A stretch of DNA of 64,000 nt from DATCDE01 sp038252405 (lineage in GTDB: Bacteria > Actinomycetota > Actinomycetes > Prado026), in contig JBBSAJ010000001.1 of the NCBI GenBank assembly GCA_038252405.1, forward strand, positions 1 through 64,000. Direction: 5' to 3'. Positions 45,663 through 55,081 of the stretch are shown here, one piece after another. The position numbers and the translations under genes were made by a program. The notes under the pieces were generated by a model, which made no database searches, was not told where the DNA came from, and saw only the letters and a list, made by a program, of their open reading frames with translations. Position 1 is the stretch's first letter; every line of letters starts with the position of its first letter.

Positions 45663-47903
45663 GTGGAAGCGGCCACCCGTTCGCGTATCTGCCCCCTGTG
45701 CGAGGCCACCTGCGGGGTGACCCTCACGCTCGACGGTGACGCCGTGAGCGCGGTCCGAGGGGACCCCGACGACGTCTTCAGCCGCGGCTACGTCTGCCCC
45801 AAGGGAGTGGCGCTCGGCGAGCTGCACGCCGACCCCGACCGGTTGCGCACCCCCCTGGTCCGGCACCGGGGCCGGCTGGTGGCGGCGTCCTGGGACGACG
45901 CCTACGCCGAGGTGGAGCGGCTGCTGCGCCCGGTGCTGACCGAGCACGGCCCGGACGCGGTGGGCGTCTACCTGGGCAACCCGAACGCGCACAACCACGC
46001 GTCGACGTTCTACCTGCCGGTGCTGATCAAAGCCCTGGGCACCCGGTTCCGGTTCACCGCCAGCACGGTGGACCAGTTCCCGAAGCAGGTGGCCTCGGGG
46101 CTGATGTTCGGCACCGAGCTGTCCGTGCTGGTCCCCGACGTGGACCGCACCGACTACCTGCTGGTGCTCGGCGCGGACCCGCTGGTGTCCAACGGCAGCC
46201 TGCTGACCGCCCCGGACCTGCCGGGGCGGCTGCGGGCGCTGCGGGCCAGGGGCGGTCGGCTGGTCGTCGTCGACCCGCGGCGCAGCCGGACCGCGCAGGC
46301 GGCCGATGAGCACCTGGCCGTCCGGCCGGGCACCGACGGGCTGCTGCTGGCCGGGGTCGCCCGCGCGCTGTTCGCCGGTGGGCTGGTGACGCTGGGCGCC
46401 GCGGCCCCGCACGTGACCGGGCTGGAGGAGGTCAGGACGGCGGTGCAGCCGTTCGACCCGGACCGGGTGGAGGCGGCCTGCGGGCTGCCGGCGGGGACCG
46501 TGCCGCGGCTCGCTGCCGAGCTCGCGGCCGCGCCGTCCGCAGCGGTCTACGGCCGGATCGGGACGACGACCACGGCCTTCGGCACCGTGACCAGCTGGTT
46601 GGTGGACGTCGTCAACACGCTCACCGGCAACCTGGACCGCCCCGGCGGCGTGCTGTGGGCCAAGCCGGCCGTCGGCAGCCCGAACACCCAGGGCGAGCCG
46701 GGACGCGGCCGAGGCGTGCGGATCCCCGGGTCCGGCCGGACCAGGGTCCGCGGGCTGCCCAGCACGTTCGGGGAGCTCCCGGCGGCCGCGATGGCCGAGG
46801 AGATGGACACGGCGGGGCCGGACGGTGAGCGGCTGCGCGCGCTCGTCACGGTGGCCGGGAACCCGGTGCTGTCCACGCCGAACGGCGCCCGGCTGGCCGC
46901 GGCTCTGTCCACGCTCGACGCCGTGGTCAGCGTGGACGCCTACCTCAACGAGACCACCCGGTTCGCCCACGTGGTGCTCCCGGCGGCGTCGCCACTGACC
47001 CGCAGCCACTACGACGTCGCCCTGGCCAGCTTCGCCGTCCGCACCGTGGCCCGCTGGTCACCGCCGTCGTTGCCGCTGGGGCCGGGGGAGCGGGACGAGG
47101 CCGACGTGCTTCTGCAGCTGGCCGCGACGGCGGTCGGCGGTGGGGTGACGGCCGACCAGCTGGACGACCTGGCCGCCTATGACGTGGCCCGCCGGCTGGC
47201 GGCGGACCCGTCGTCGCCGGCCCACGGCCGGGACCCGGCCGACCTGCTCGCTGCGGTGGCCGGACGTCGGCGGCAGGACCGCATCCTCGACCTGCTGCTG
47301 CGCGGCGGCCCCTACGGCGACGGGTTCGGCGCGGTGCCCGAGGGCCTGAGCCTGGCCGCGCTCGAGGCGCAGCCGCACGGCGTCGACCTGGGGCCGCTGC
47401 AGCCACGGCTGCCCGAGGTGCTGCGCACGCCCAGCGGACGGGTCGAGCTCGCCCCACCGCAGCTGCTGGCCGAGGCGGAGCGGCTCGCCGGTGAGCTGCG
47501 GCCCGCCCCGGCCGACCGCCTGCTGCTGGTGGGCCGCCGGCAGCTGCGGTCCAACAACTCCTGGCTGCACAACCTGCCGCTGCTCGCGGGGGGCAGCAAC
47601 CGCTGCACCCTGCACGTCCACCCCGACGACGCCGTCCGGCTGGGCTTGGTCGACGAGGGGACGGCGACCGTGGCGACGGCCACCGGCCGGGTCGAGGTCA
47701 CCGTTGAGGTGACCGACGCTGTCCGGCCGGGGGTGGTGTCGCTGCCGCACGGCTGGGGGCACGACGTGCCCGGAGCGGGCGGGTCGGTCGCGGCCGCGCA
47801 GCCGGGGGTGAACCTCAACCTGCTCGTCGACGAGACGCTGCTGGACCCGTTGTCCGGCACCTCCGCGCTCACCGCGATCCCGGTCCAGGTCACCGCCCGC
47901 TGA
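45663..47903 (+). CDS. molybdopterin oxidoreductase (DMSO reductase superfamily) with a [4Fe-4S] cluster
   Basis: The 746-residue catalytic subunit has an N-terminal [4Fe-4S] site (C10, C13, C17 and C45 in YVCPKG), the Mo-bis-MGD body (GNPNAHNHAS, FTASTVDQFPKQVASGLMFG, VVDPRRSRTA) and the C-terminal cofactor domain (GRRQLRSNNSWLHNLP, SLPHGWGHDV). No signal peptide, electron-transfer subunit or maturation gene is adjacent. The sequence around ASTVDQ is the formate dehydrogenase/BisC-like group pattern. The substrate cannot be told. A strong hairpin follows its stop. Confidence 0.9.
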   Translation: MEAATRSRICPLCEATCGVTLTLDGDAVSAVRGDPDDVFSRGYVCPKGVALGELHADPDRLRTPLVRHRGRLVAASWDDAYAEVERLLRPVLTEHGPDAVGVYLGNPNAHNHASTFYLPVLIKALGTRFRFTASTVDQFPKQVASGLMFGTELSVLVPDVDRTDYLLVLGADPLVSNGSLLTAPDLPGRLRALRARGGRLVVVDPRRSRTAQAADEHLAVRPGTDGLLLAGVARALFAGGLVTLGAAAPHVTGLEEVRTAVQPFDPDRVEAACGLPAGTVPRLAAELAAAPSAAVYGRIGTTTTAFGTVTSWLVDVVNTLTGNLDRPGGVLWAKPAVGSPNTQGEPGRGRGVRIPGSGRTRVRGLPSTFGELPAAAMAEEMDTAGPDGERLRALVTVAGNPVLSTPNGARLAAALSTLDAVVSVDAYLNETTRFAHVVLPAASPLTRSHYDVALASFAVRTVARWSPPSLPLGPGERDEADVLLQLAATAVGGGVTADQLDDLAAYDVARRLAADPSSPAHGRDPADLLAAVAGRRRQDRILDLLLRGGPYGDGFGAVPEGLSLAALEAQPHGVDLGPLQPRLPEVLRTPSGRVELAPPQLLAEAERLAGELRPAPADRLLLVGRRQLRSNNSWLHNLPLLAGGSNRCTLHVHPDDAVRLGLVDEGTATVATATGRVEVTVEVTDAVRPGVVSLPHGWGHDVPGAGGSVAAAQPGVNLNLLVDETLLDPLSGTSALTAIPVQVTAR

Positions 47904-47928
47904 CACCCCCTTCATGCGGAAGGGGGTG
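47904..47928 (+). terminator. terminator hairpin after the molybdopterin oxidoreductase gene
   Basis: A perfect 10-bp stem CACCCCCTTC/GAAGGGGGTG with a 5-base loop starts at the first base after the TGA. It separates this gene from the V-type ATPase operon. Confidence 0.75.
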
Positions 47929-48012
47929 GGGACAGGTCGGGACATCCGGCCCCTCGCGGTCGGCCCGCGCCGGTGGTGATCTGGGAGGGCATGGTCACGG
48001 AGGTGTCTGCGG

Positions 48013-48030
48013 ATGGCTGAGAGCGGGTAG
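48013..48030 (+). other. five-codon upstream ORF before the V-type ATPase operon
   Basis: ATG GCT GAG AGC GGG TAG is preceded by ACGGAGGTG and ends two bases before the GTG of the first operon gene, which has only a weak site of its own. It may help load ribosomes. It could also be coincidence. Confidence 0.3.
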
Positions 48031-48032
48031 CG

Positions 48033-48473
48033 GTGGCCGGGCCGAGGTCGTCGGTCCTGGACCGGTTCCGTCCGGCGGGAGCGCCGGGTGGCGCCGCGCC
48101 CGCAGGCGTGCCGGCGGACCGCTCGGCCGCGGTGGCCGCGGAGCTCGCGGTGGTGTTCGCCCAGCTCGCCGACACCGAGCGCGCGGCGGACCGGGTCCGG
48201 GCCGCGAGTCTGGCCGAGGCCGAGCGGGTCCGCCAGGCCGCCGCCCAGCGGTCGGCGGCCGTCATCGCCGCCGCGCACCAGCGAGCCGAGGCCGAGCGGG
48301 CGGCCGCCGGGGCGGACCGGCAGCGCACCGCGCTCGAGGACGAACAGCGCATCCTGGCCGCAGCGACGGCCGAGGGCTTGCGGGTCCGCACCGTGAGCGA
48401 GCAGCGGCTGCCCGAGTACGTCGACCGGGTGGTCGCCACGGCCCGCGGGCTGCTGGACGGCGAACGGCCATGA
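48033..48473 (+). CDS. V-type ATPase peripheral-stalk coiled-coil subunit (G/H-like)
   Basis: The 146-residue protein is nearly all Ala/Glu/Arg-rich helix from about residue 30, with no hydrophobic segment, e.g. LAEAERVRQAAAQRSAAV. Position as first gene of the operon and the coiled coil fit subunit G/H, which pairs with E to form the peripheral stalk. The sequence itself has no signature, so this rests on context. Its end overlaps the next gene by 4 bases. Confidence 0.65.
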   Translation: MAGPRSSVLDRFRPAGAPGGAAPAGVPADRSAAVAAELAVVFAQLADTERAADRVRAASLAEAERVRQAAAQRSAAVIAAAHQRAEAERAAAGADRQRTALEDEQRILAAATAEGLRVRTVSEQRLPEYVDRVVATARGLLDGERP

Positions 48474-49399
48474 CCGCCCGCTGGGTCGCCGGCAGCGTGC
48501 GGGCCCGAGCGCTGTCCCTCCGGCGGGTCGGGGCCGTGGGGGCCCACCTGCTGGCCGCGTCCGGCTCCCTGGATGAGGCGCTCGAGGGCCTGGCCCGCAC
48601 GCCCTACGGGCAGCGGCTGACCGGGGCGGCCGAGGTCGAGCTGGCCGCGGCCCAGCACTCGGTCCGGTCCACCCTGCTTTGGCACCTGCGGGTGCTGGCC
48701 GGGTGGCAGCCACGGGACGGCGCGGCCACGGTGCGCACCCTCGCCGGCTGGTTCGAGATCGTCAACGTCGAGGAGCACCTGGCCCGGCTGGCCGGGCGAC
48801 CGACCGAGCCGCCGTTCGGGCTCGGCGCGCTGGCCTGGGCCTGGCCGCGGCTGGCCGCGACGACGTCACCGGGCCAGCTGCGCGAGGTGCTCGGCCAGTC
48901 CGCCTGGGGGGATCCGGGCGGCGAGACCGCCGCGGACGTCGGCCTCGGCATGCGGCTGACCTACGCGGAGCGGGTGCACGCCATCGGCTCGGATGCGGCG
49001 TCCTGGGCGGTGGGCGCGGTCGCGCTGGGCGCGGCGCGGACGCTCAGCCGGCCCGGGCGGCTGCCCGAGGGTCCGATGGCCACCATCGTGCACCGGCTGC
49101 TCGGCCCCGAGGCGGTGATGGCCTCCTCCCTCGCCGAGCTGGTGGCGACCGCCAGGCCCGCTGCGAAGCGCTACCTGGACGCCGCCGAGACGCCCGAGCA
49201 GCTGTGGCAGGCGGAGCAGTCCTGGTGGCGGATCGTCGAGTCGGACGGCCAGGCCCTGCTGCGCACCCCCACCCCTGGACCACAGCACCTGATCGGGGCC
49301 GCGGCTGTGCTGGCCGCGGATGCCTGGCGCACCTGCGCCGCGCTCGAGGTCGCCGGCCGTGGTCCGGCCGCCGTGGCGGTGCTCGATGCCGCGGGCTGA
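48470..49399 (+). CDS. ntpC: V-type ATPase subunit C (d-like) protein
   Basis: The 309-residue helical protein resembles the vATP-synt_AC39 family that caps the rotor ring: MTARWVAGSVRARAL at the start and, near the end, YLDAAETPEQLWQAEQSWWRIVESDGQALL. Identification comes partly from its place in the operon. Overlaps on both sides (4 and 14 bases) indicate tight coupling. Confidence 0.75.
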   Translation: MTARWVAGSVRARALSLRRVGAVGAHLLAASGSLDEALEGLARTPYGQRLTGAAEVELAAAQHSVRSTLLWHLRVLAGWQPRDGAATVRTLAGWFEIVNVEEHLARLAGRPTEPPFGLGALAWAWPRLAATTSPGQLREVLGQSAWGDPGGETAADVGLGMRLTYAERVHAIGSDAASWAVGAVALGAARTLSRPGRLPEGPMATIVHRLLGPEAVMASSLAELVATARPAAKRYLDAAETPEQLWQAEQSWWRIVESDGQALLRTPTPGPQHLIGAAAVLAADAWRTCAALEVAGRGPAAVAVLDAAG

Positions 49400-50798
49400 G
49401 CTCTCGCCGGTGCGGATGCTGCGGGTCGCCGTCGTGACCCCGCGGGCCAGCCTCCGCCGGGTGCTCGTCGAGGTCGGCGCGCTCGGGGTCGTCGAGATCG
49501 ACCACCCGCCGGCCCCGCCGGAGTCCCCGGTCGGCGAGGCGACCCGGCGGCTGCAGCGGCTCGGGGGCGAGCCGAGCCGAACCCCGCTGGTCACCGCCGA
49601 CCCGCCCGACCTGGACGACGTGCAGCGGGACGGCCGCCTCGACCTGCTCGCGGGGGAGGCCGAGCTGGAGGGCCTGCAGGCTCGCGCCGCGAGCAGCCGC
49701 TCGGTCACCGCTCTGCTCGGCTGGTGCCCGGCGGAGGTCGTCCCCGAGGTGGCCGCTCGGCTGGCCGCGCTCGGCGGGTCGGTGGTGCCGCTGCCGCGGC
49801 CGGCCGGGGTGGACCCGCCCACGCTGCTGCCGCGGCGCGGGGGCGTGCAACGGTCGTTCGCGCCGCTCGTGGACACCTACGCGACCGTGCCCTACGCCGA
49901 CATCGACCCGACCGTGGTGGCCGGGCTGGCCTACATCGTCATGTTCGGAATGATGTTCGGCGACCTCGGGCACGGGCTGCTGCTCGTCGGGGCCGCGCTG
50001 CTGCTGCGCAGCGGCCGCCCTCGCCGGTTCGCGTCGGCCCGACGGGTCTGGCCGTTCGTCGCCGGTGCCGGGCTGGCCGCCTCGGTGTTCGGCGTCTTGT
50101 ACGGGGAGTTCTTCGGCCCCACCGGGGTGCTGCCCGTGCTGTGGCTGTCGCCGCTGGAGGAGCCGATCCAGCTGCTGCTCGCGGGGCTGGGTTTCGGCGC
50201 GCTGCTGCTGGCCGGCGCGTACGGGCTCGGGGTGGTCAACCGCTGGCGCGAGGGCGGACTGGCGCTGGCCCTCTACTCGCCGTCCGGCATTGCCGGCGCC
50301 ACGGTGTTCCTCGGGCTGGCGATCGTCGTGGCCGGCTGGTGGTTCGGCGTCGGCGCGCTCACCGCCGCCGGCGTGCTCGTCGCCGCGGTCGGGCTGGGAC
50401 TGGCCGCGGTGGGTCTGTACACCGGCTCGGGCGGTGGCGGGGCGGGGGTGGCGCAGACCGGCGTCGAGCTGTTCGACCTGGTCGTGCGGCTGGCCTCCAA
50501 CCTGGTGTCGTTCGCCCGGCTGGCCGCGTTCGGCCTGATGCACGCGGCGCTGGGCGCGGTGGTCTGGGACGGCGCCTCCGGCCTGTTCGCGCGGGGTGGC
50601 CTGGCCTGGCTGGCCGGGGCGGTCGTCTTCGTGGTGGGCAACCTGATCGCGTTCGCGCTGGAGGCGCTGGTGGCCGGCGTCCAGGCGCTGCGCCTGGAGT
50701 ACTACGAGCTGTTCTCGCGGGTGTTCGAGTCCGAGGGCCGTCCGTTCGTGCCCTGGCACCTGCCGACCGAGCAGACATTGGAGGAAGTGCAGCCATGA
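49386..50798 (+). CDS. ntpI: V-type ATPase subunit I (a-type stator channel)
   Basis: The 470-residue protein has a soluble N-terminal arm (about 1-170) and a C-terminal membrane half with about seven helices. Signatures are DPTVVAGLAYIVMFGMMFGDLGHG and LASNLVSFARLAAFGLMHAAL, with the Arg of the ion half-channel. It forms the path for ions against the K ring. It is shorter than typical 600-700-residue I subunits, with the loss in the cytoplasmic arm. The ATG at 49386 overlaps the C gene end; a downstream GTG is possible. Confidence 0.9.
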   Translation: MPRAELSPVRMLRVAVVTPRASLRRVLVEVGALGVVEIDHPPAPPESPVGEATRRLQRLGGEPSRTPLVTADPPDLDDVQRDGRLDLLAGEAELEGLQARAASSRSVTALLGWCPAEVVPEVAARLAALGGSVVPLPRPAGVDPPTLLPRRGGVQRSFAPLVDTYATVPYADIDPTVVAGLAYIVMFGMMFGDLGHGLLLVGAALLLRSGRPRRFASARRVWPFVAGAGLAASVFGVLYGEFFGPTGVLPVLWLSPLEEPIQLLLAGLGFGALLLAGAYGLGVVNRWREGGLALALYSPSGIAGATVFLGLAIVVAGWWFGVGALTAAGVLVAAVGLGLAAVGLYTGSGGGGAGVAQTGVELFDLVVRLASNLVSFARLAAFGLMHAALGAVVWDGASGLFARGGLAWLAGAVVFVVGNLIAFALEALVAGVQALRLEYYELFSRVFESEGRPFVPWHLPTEQTLEEVQP

Positions 50799-51217
50799 CC
50801 TGGTTGATGGCCCTGCCCGTTCTCGTCGTCGGGTCGCTCGCGGTGGGTGCGCTGCTTCGCCGGAGCGGCTCCGGCGCGGTGAAGGTCCTGCTCGCCGGCG
50901 ACGCCCTGCTCCTCGTGGCGGCGCTGGTGGTGCTGGCGCTGGCCGTGTCCGCGGGCCCGGCCGTCGCGGCACCGGTGGCCACCGCGACCACGACAGCGAG
51001 CTCGGCCTCCTGGGCCGCCCTGATCGGTGCGGCCATCGCGGTGGCTGGCTCGTCCATCGGCGCGGCGATCGCCGTGGCGTACACGGGCGCCGCCGCACTG
51101 GCCGCGCTGAGCGAGCGACCCGAGCTGTTCGGCCGGTCCATGGTGATCGTGGGTCTGGCCGAGGGGATCGCGATCTACGGGCTGGTCGTCGCGATCATCC
51201 TGATCGGCAAGGCCTGA
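50795..51217 (+). CDS. ntpK: V-type ATPase membrane-ring subunit K (proteolipid)
   Basis: The 140-residue proteolipid has four predicted helices (about 4-22, 31-52, 72-97, 114-138) and one ion-binding carboxylate, Glu123 in VGLAEGIAIYG. Helix 2 has no Gln, and the Gln/Thr ligands known from sodium-binding NtpK are not visible, so proton coupling is the better guess. The first hairpin is shortened against the usual 156-160 residues. Starts with ATGA overlap on subunit I. Confidence 0.9.
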   Translation: MTWLMALPVLVVGSLAVGALLRRSGSGAVKVLLAGDALLLVAALVVLALAVSAGPAVAAPVATATTTASSASWAALIGAAIAVAGSSIGAAIAVAYTGAAALAALSERPELFGRSMVIVGLAEGIAIYGLVVAIILIGKA

Positions 51218-51220
51218 GCG

Positions 51221-51445
51221 ATGGGCGCCGTCGTGGCCATCGGAGCCCGCGCGCGGGTGCAGCCGTTCGCCCTCGCCGGGGTGGACTGGCGCGACGCGAC
51301 GACGCCGGCCGACGTGCGGGCGGCGTGGACGGCGCTGCCCCAGGACACCGTGCTGGTCCTGCTCACCCCGGAGGCCCGCCAGGCGCTGGCCGACGAGCTG
51401 GCCGCGGTGACCAGCCGGCCGCTGTGGGTGGAGCTGCCGCCGTGA
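51221..51445 (+). CDS. ntpF: V-type ATPase subunit F
   Basis: The 74-residue protein has the small alpha/beta fold of subunit F, the central-shaft partner of D (VVAIGARARVQPFALAGVD, then VLVLLTPEARQALAD and an ending PLWVELPP). It is shorter than the usual ~100 residues, ending at the position where many relatives have an additional C-terminal helix. It is 3 bases after K and overlaps E by 4 bases. Confidence 0.82.
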   Translation: MGAVVAIGARARVQPFALAGVDWRDATTPADVRAAWTALPQDTVLVLLTPEARQALADELAAVTSRPLWVELPP

Positions 51446-51957
51446 GCACGGTGACCCAGCCGGGCGCAACGAACAGCCTGGTCGACGCGCTGGAGCCGGT
51501 GCGGGCCGAGCTGCTGCGGCAGGCCCACGAGGAGGCTGCGCAGCGGCTGCGGGACGCCACCACAGCTGCGCGGGAGAGCGTGCGCCAGGCCGAGGAGGAG
51601 GCCGCGCGGATCCTGGCCGAGGCGCGGGCCGAGGGGGCAGCGGACGCGGCCGCAGCCGCGGCCGCGCAGGAGGCCCGCAGCCGTCGGACGGCCCGCGCCG
51701 CCGTGCTGGCCGCCCGGTCCGAGGCCTACGGCGAGCTGGTGCGGCGCAGCGCGGACGCGCTGCGCGGCGAGCCGGTCGACCGGCTGGTCGCGCTGGCCAC
51801 CGGGCTGCTCGGCCAGCCGGTCCAGGTGACCTCGGCCGAGGGCGGCGGGGTGGTCGCCACGGCCGGTGACCGCCGGGTTGACCTGTCGCTCGATGCGCTG
51901 GCCGAACGGGCCACCCGCCTGCTCGGACCCGACGTCGAGGGGCTGTGGCGGCCATGA
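51442..51957 (+). CDS. ntpE: V-type ATPase subunit E
   Basis: The 171-residue protein has a long Ala/Glu/Arg-rich helix (about 20-100) and a small globular C-terminus (LALATGLLGQPVQVTSAEGGGVVAT). This is the layout of the peripheral-stalk subunit E. Start GTG 51442 overlaps subunit F stop; the end overlaps the A subunit start by 4 bases. Confidence 0.8.
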   Translation: MSTVTQPGATNSLVDALEPVRAELLRQAHEEAAQRLRDATTAARESVRQAEEEAARILAEARAEGAADAAAAAAAQEARSRRTARAAVLAARSEAYGELVRRSADALRGEPVDRLVALATGLLGQPVQVTSAEGGGVVATAGDRRVDLSLDALAERATRLLGPDVEGLWRP

Positions 51958-53684
51958 GCCGGCCTCCCGAGGTGCGCCGGGTCGTCGGCCCACTCGTCGA
52001 GCTGGAGCCCGCGGGCGACCTGGCCATGGCCGAGCTGGTGGAGCTGGGCCCGCTGCGGCTGCCGGGCGAGGTGGTCGGGCTGGACGCCGGGCGGGCCACG
52101 GTCCAGGCCTACGAGTACACCGGCGGGCTGCGACCCGGCGACGTCGCCCGGCCGCTGGGCCGGCCGCTGTCCGCGCGGCTCGGCCCGGGGCTGCTCGGCG
52201 GCATCTTCGACGGCCTGCTCAGGCCGCTGGCCGACGCGCCGTCCCGGCTCACGGCCGGCGGTCCGCGTGAGCCCGGGCCGGCGCGGCGGTGGCACTTCGT
52301 GCCGGCCGACGGGCTGTCGGCCGAGCTGGCCGTCGAGCTGCAGCCGGGCGACCTGCTCGGCACGGTGCGCACCGGCGGCCCGATCGAGCATCGGGTCCTG
52401 GTCCCGCCCGGTGTCGCCGGTGCGGTCACGGGGTGCGCCGCCGAGGGGGACGTCGGGCCGGATGACGCCGTCGCCACCGTGGGGTCGACGCCCGTGGGAC
52501 TGTTCGAGCACTGGCCGGTGCGGAACCCGCGGCCGGTGCGGGCCCGGCTGGACGACGTCGAGCCGCTGACCACGGGGCAGCGGGCCCTGGACCTGCTGTT
52601 CCCGATCGCCAGGGGCAGCACCGCCGCGGTCCCCGGCGGGTTCGGCACCGGCAAGACCGTGCTGCTGCAGCAGCTGGCCAAGTGGTGCGACGCCGACGTG
52701 ATCGTCTACGTGGGCTGTGGCGAACGAGGCAACGAGATGGCCGACGTGGTGGCCGACCTGGGCAGCCTCGAGGACCCGCGCACCGGTGGTCGGCTCGCCG
52801 ACCGCACCGTGGTCGTCGCGAACACGTCGGACATGCCGATGATGGCCCGCGAGGCCAGCATCTACACCGGCGTGACCGTGGCCGAGTACTACCGCGACAT
52901 GGGCTACGACGTCGTCGTCATCGCCGACTCGACGTCCCGCTGGGCCGAGGCGCTGCGCGAGTTCGCCTCACGGACCGGCGCGCTGCCCGTCGAGGAGGGC
53001 TACCCCGCGGACCTGGCCTCGGCCCTGGCGGCCTTCTACGAGCGGGCCGCCCCGGTGACCACACTGGGTGGCCGGCACGGGTCGGTCACGGTGGTCGGCG
53101 CGGTGTCGCCGCCCGGCGGCGACCTGGCCGAGCCGGTCACCTCCCACACCCAACGGTTCGTGCGCTGCCTGTGGACCCTCGACCACGACCTGGCCTACGC
53201 CCGGCACTACCCGGCGGTGTCGTGGGCCGGCTCGTTCTCCCGGGACGTCGACGGGTTGGCCCGCTGGCATGCGCGCAACGGCGACACCAGCTGGGTGCGC
53301 CGGCGGGCCCGGGTCGCGGCGTTGCTGGCCGAGGCCGACCGGCTGTCCGACCTCGCGCAGCTCGTCGGCGAGGGCGCGCTCCCCGGTCGGGAGCGCATGG
53401 TGCTGCTCGCCGGACGGCTGGTCCGGGAGGCCGCCCTGCAGCAGAGCGCGCTGAGCCCCGTCGACGCGTCGTCCAGCCCGGCCAAGACCGCGGTGCTGGT
53501 GGACGCCGTGCTGGCCGTGGCCGACCGCTGCCAGCAGCTGGTCGACTCGGGGGTGCCCGCCGTCACGGTGGAGGAGGTCGACTTCGGCCCGCTGCTGCGG
53601 GCCCGGGAGGAGTCGGCCGATCCCGGGGTCGCGAAGGCACGGCTCGCCCTGATCCTCGAGCGGCTCGAGGGGCTGCTGCCATGA
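51954..53684 (+). CDS. ntpA: V-type ATPase catalytic subunit A
   Basis: The 576-residue catalytic subunit has the Walker A loop GGFGTGKTVLLQQLAKW and YVGCGERGNEMADVV with the catalytic Glu region. The V/A-type-specific non-homologous insert follows the N-terminal barrel (about 110-190). VVIADSTSRWAEALREFASRTGALPVEEGYPADL is characteristic. It hydrolyses or makes ATP. The ATG at 51954 is chosen by overlap with subunit E and conserved MSRPPEVRRVVGPL. Confidence 0.96.
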   Translation: MSRPPEVRRVVGPLVELEPAGDLAMAELVELGPLRLPGEVVGLDAGRATVQAYEYTGGLRPGDVARPLGRPLSARLGPGLLGGIFDGLLRPLADAPSRLTAGGPREPGPARRWHFVPADGLSAELAVELQPGDLLGTVRTGGPIEHRVLVPPGVAGAVTGCAAEGDVGPDDAVATVGSTPVGLFEHWPVRNPRPVRARLDDVEPLTTGQRALDLLFPIARGSTAAVPGGFGTGKTVLLQQLAKWCDADVIVYVGCGERGNEMADVVADLGSLEDPRTGGRLADRTVVVANTSDMPMMAREASIYTGVTVAEYYRDMGYDVVVIADSTSRWAEALREFASRTGALPVEEGYPADLASALAAFYERAAPVTTLGGRHGSVTVVGAVSPPGGDLAEPVTSHTQRFVRCLWTLDHDLAYARHYPAVSWAGSFSRDVDGLARWHARNGDTSWVRRRARVAALLAEADRLSDLAQLVGEGALPGRERMVLLAGRLVREAALQQSALSPVDASSSPAKTAVLVDAVLAVADRCQQLVDSGVPAVTVEEVDFGPLLRAREESADPGVAKARLALILERLEGLLP

Positions 53685-55081
53685 GCGCGGTGTTCGGGGA
53701 GGTCGAGTACTCCCGGGTCCGTCGGCTCGACGGGCCGCTGCTGGTCGTCGAGGGGGTGCGCGGAGTCGGCTGGGACGAGTACGCCCATGTGCGGCTCGAC
53801 TCGGGGGCGACGCGACACGGCCTGGTGCTGGAGGTCGACCGCGACGTCGCGGTCCTGCAGGTGTTCGAGGGCACGGAGGGCATGGCGGCGACCCGCAGCT
53901 GGGTGGGATTCACCGCCGAGCCGCTGCGGATCGCGGTGGGGCCGGGCTGGCTGGGCCGGGTGTGCAACGGCCGCGGCGAGCCGGTGGACGGCGGCCCGCC
54001 CGTGCTCGGCCGGACCAGGGCCACCATCACCGGCGCCCCGCTCAACCCCACCTGGCGGGAGCCGCCGTCCGAGCCGGTGTTCACCGGGGTGTCCGCCGTC
54101 GACCTGCTCACCACGCTGGTCCGCGGGCAGAAGCTGCCGATCTTCTCGGTGGCCGGCCTGCCGCACCTGGACCTGGCCACCCAGATCGCCGCCCAGGCCA
54201 GCGCCGGCGGCGAGCCGTTCAGCGTCGTCTTCGTGGCGATGGGGCTCTCGCACGCGGACGCCGCCATGGTGCGCGACGCGCTGGAGGGTCGCTCGGCGGC
54301 CGGCGAGCTGGTGCTCGTGCTCAACACCGCGGACGAGCCGGTGATCGAGCGGATCCTCGCGCCGCGGGTGGGCCTGACCATCGCCGAGGAGCTGGCCTTC
54401 ACGCAGGGACGGCACGTCCTCGTCGTACTGGCCGACATGACCAGCTACGCCGAGGCGCTGCGCGAGGTCTCGGCCGCCCGCGGCGAGATCCCGGCCCGCC
54501 GCGCCTACCCCGGCTACCTGTACAGCGACCTGGCGTCGCTGTACGAGCGCTGCGGCCGGGTGCGGGGGATGGCCGGCTCGGTGACGATCGTGCCGGTACT
54601 CACCATGCCGTCGGGGGACATCACCCACCCGGTTCCGGACCTCACCGGCTACATCACCGAGGGCCAGATCGTGCTGTCCCCGGACGTGCACGCCCGCGGC
54701 GTGTACCCGCCCGTGGACGCCCTCGGCTCGCTGTCCCGGCTGATGCGCAAGGGCGCCGGCCCGAACCGGACCCGGGCCGACCACCTCGACCTGGCCGCCC
54801 AGCAGCTGGCCGCTCTGGCCCGGGCCCGCAACGTCCGGGACATCGCCGATCTCGTGGGCGTGGACGCGCTGAGCCGCACCGACCGGGCCTACCTGGACTT
54901 CCAGCGGGTGTTCGAGCAGGTGCTCGTGGACCAGCGCCGGGACGAGAGCCGCTCGATGGAGGAGTCCCTCGACCGGGGCTGGACCGCGCTCGGTGCGCTG
55001 CCCCGGCGGGAGCTGACCATGCTGCCGCTGGCCGAGCTGGACAACCGCTACCCGGCCGGGTCCGGGGGTGAGCAGCAGTGA
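53681..55081 (+). CDS. ntpB: V-type ATPase regulatory subunit B
   Basis: The 466-residue non-catalytic nucleotide-binding subunit has FTGVSAVDLLTTLVRGQKLPIFSVAGLPHLDLA in place of a normal P-loop, as expected, plus LADMTSYAEALREVSAARGEIPARRAYPGYLYSDLA. It alternates with A in the hexamer. Overlaps A by 4 bases at the start and D by 4 bases at the end. Confidence 0.96.
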   Translation: MSAVFGEVEYSRVRRLDGPLLVVEGVRGVGWDEYAHVRLDSGATRHGLVLEVDRDVAVLQVFEGTEGMAATRSWVGFTAEPLRIAVGPGWLGRVCNGRGEPVDGGPPVLGRTRATITGAPLNPTWREPPSEPVFTGVSAVDLLTTLVRGQKLPIFSVAGLPHLDLATQIAAQASAGGEPFSVVFVAMGLSHADAAMVRDALEGRSAAGELVLVLNTADEPVIERILAPRVGLTIAEELAFTQGRHVLVVLADMTSYAEALREVSAARGEIPARRAYPGYLYSDLASLYERCGRVRGMAGSVTIVPVLTMPSGDITHPVPDLTGYITEGQIVLSPDVHARGVYPPVDALGSLSRLMRKGAGPNRTRADHLDLAAQQLAALARARNVRDIADLVGVDALSRTDRAYLDFQRVFEQVLVDQRRDESRSMEESLDRGWTALGALPRRELTMLPLAELDNRYPAGSGGEQQ

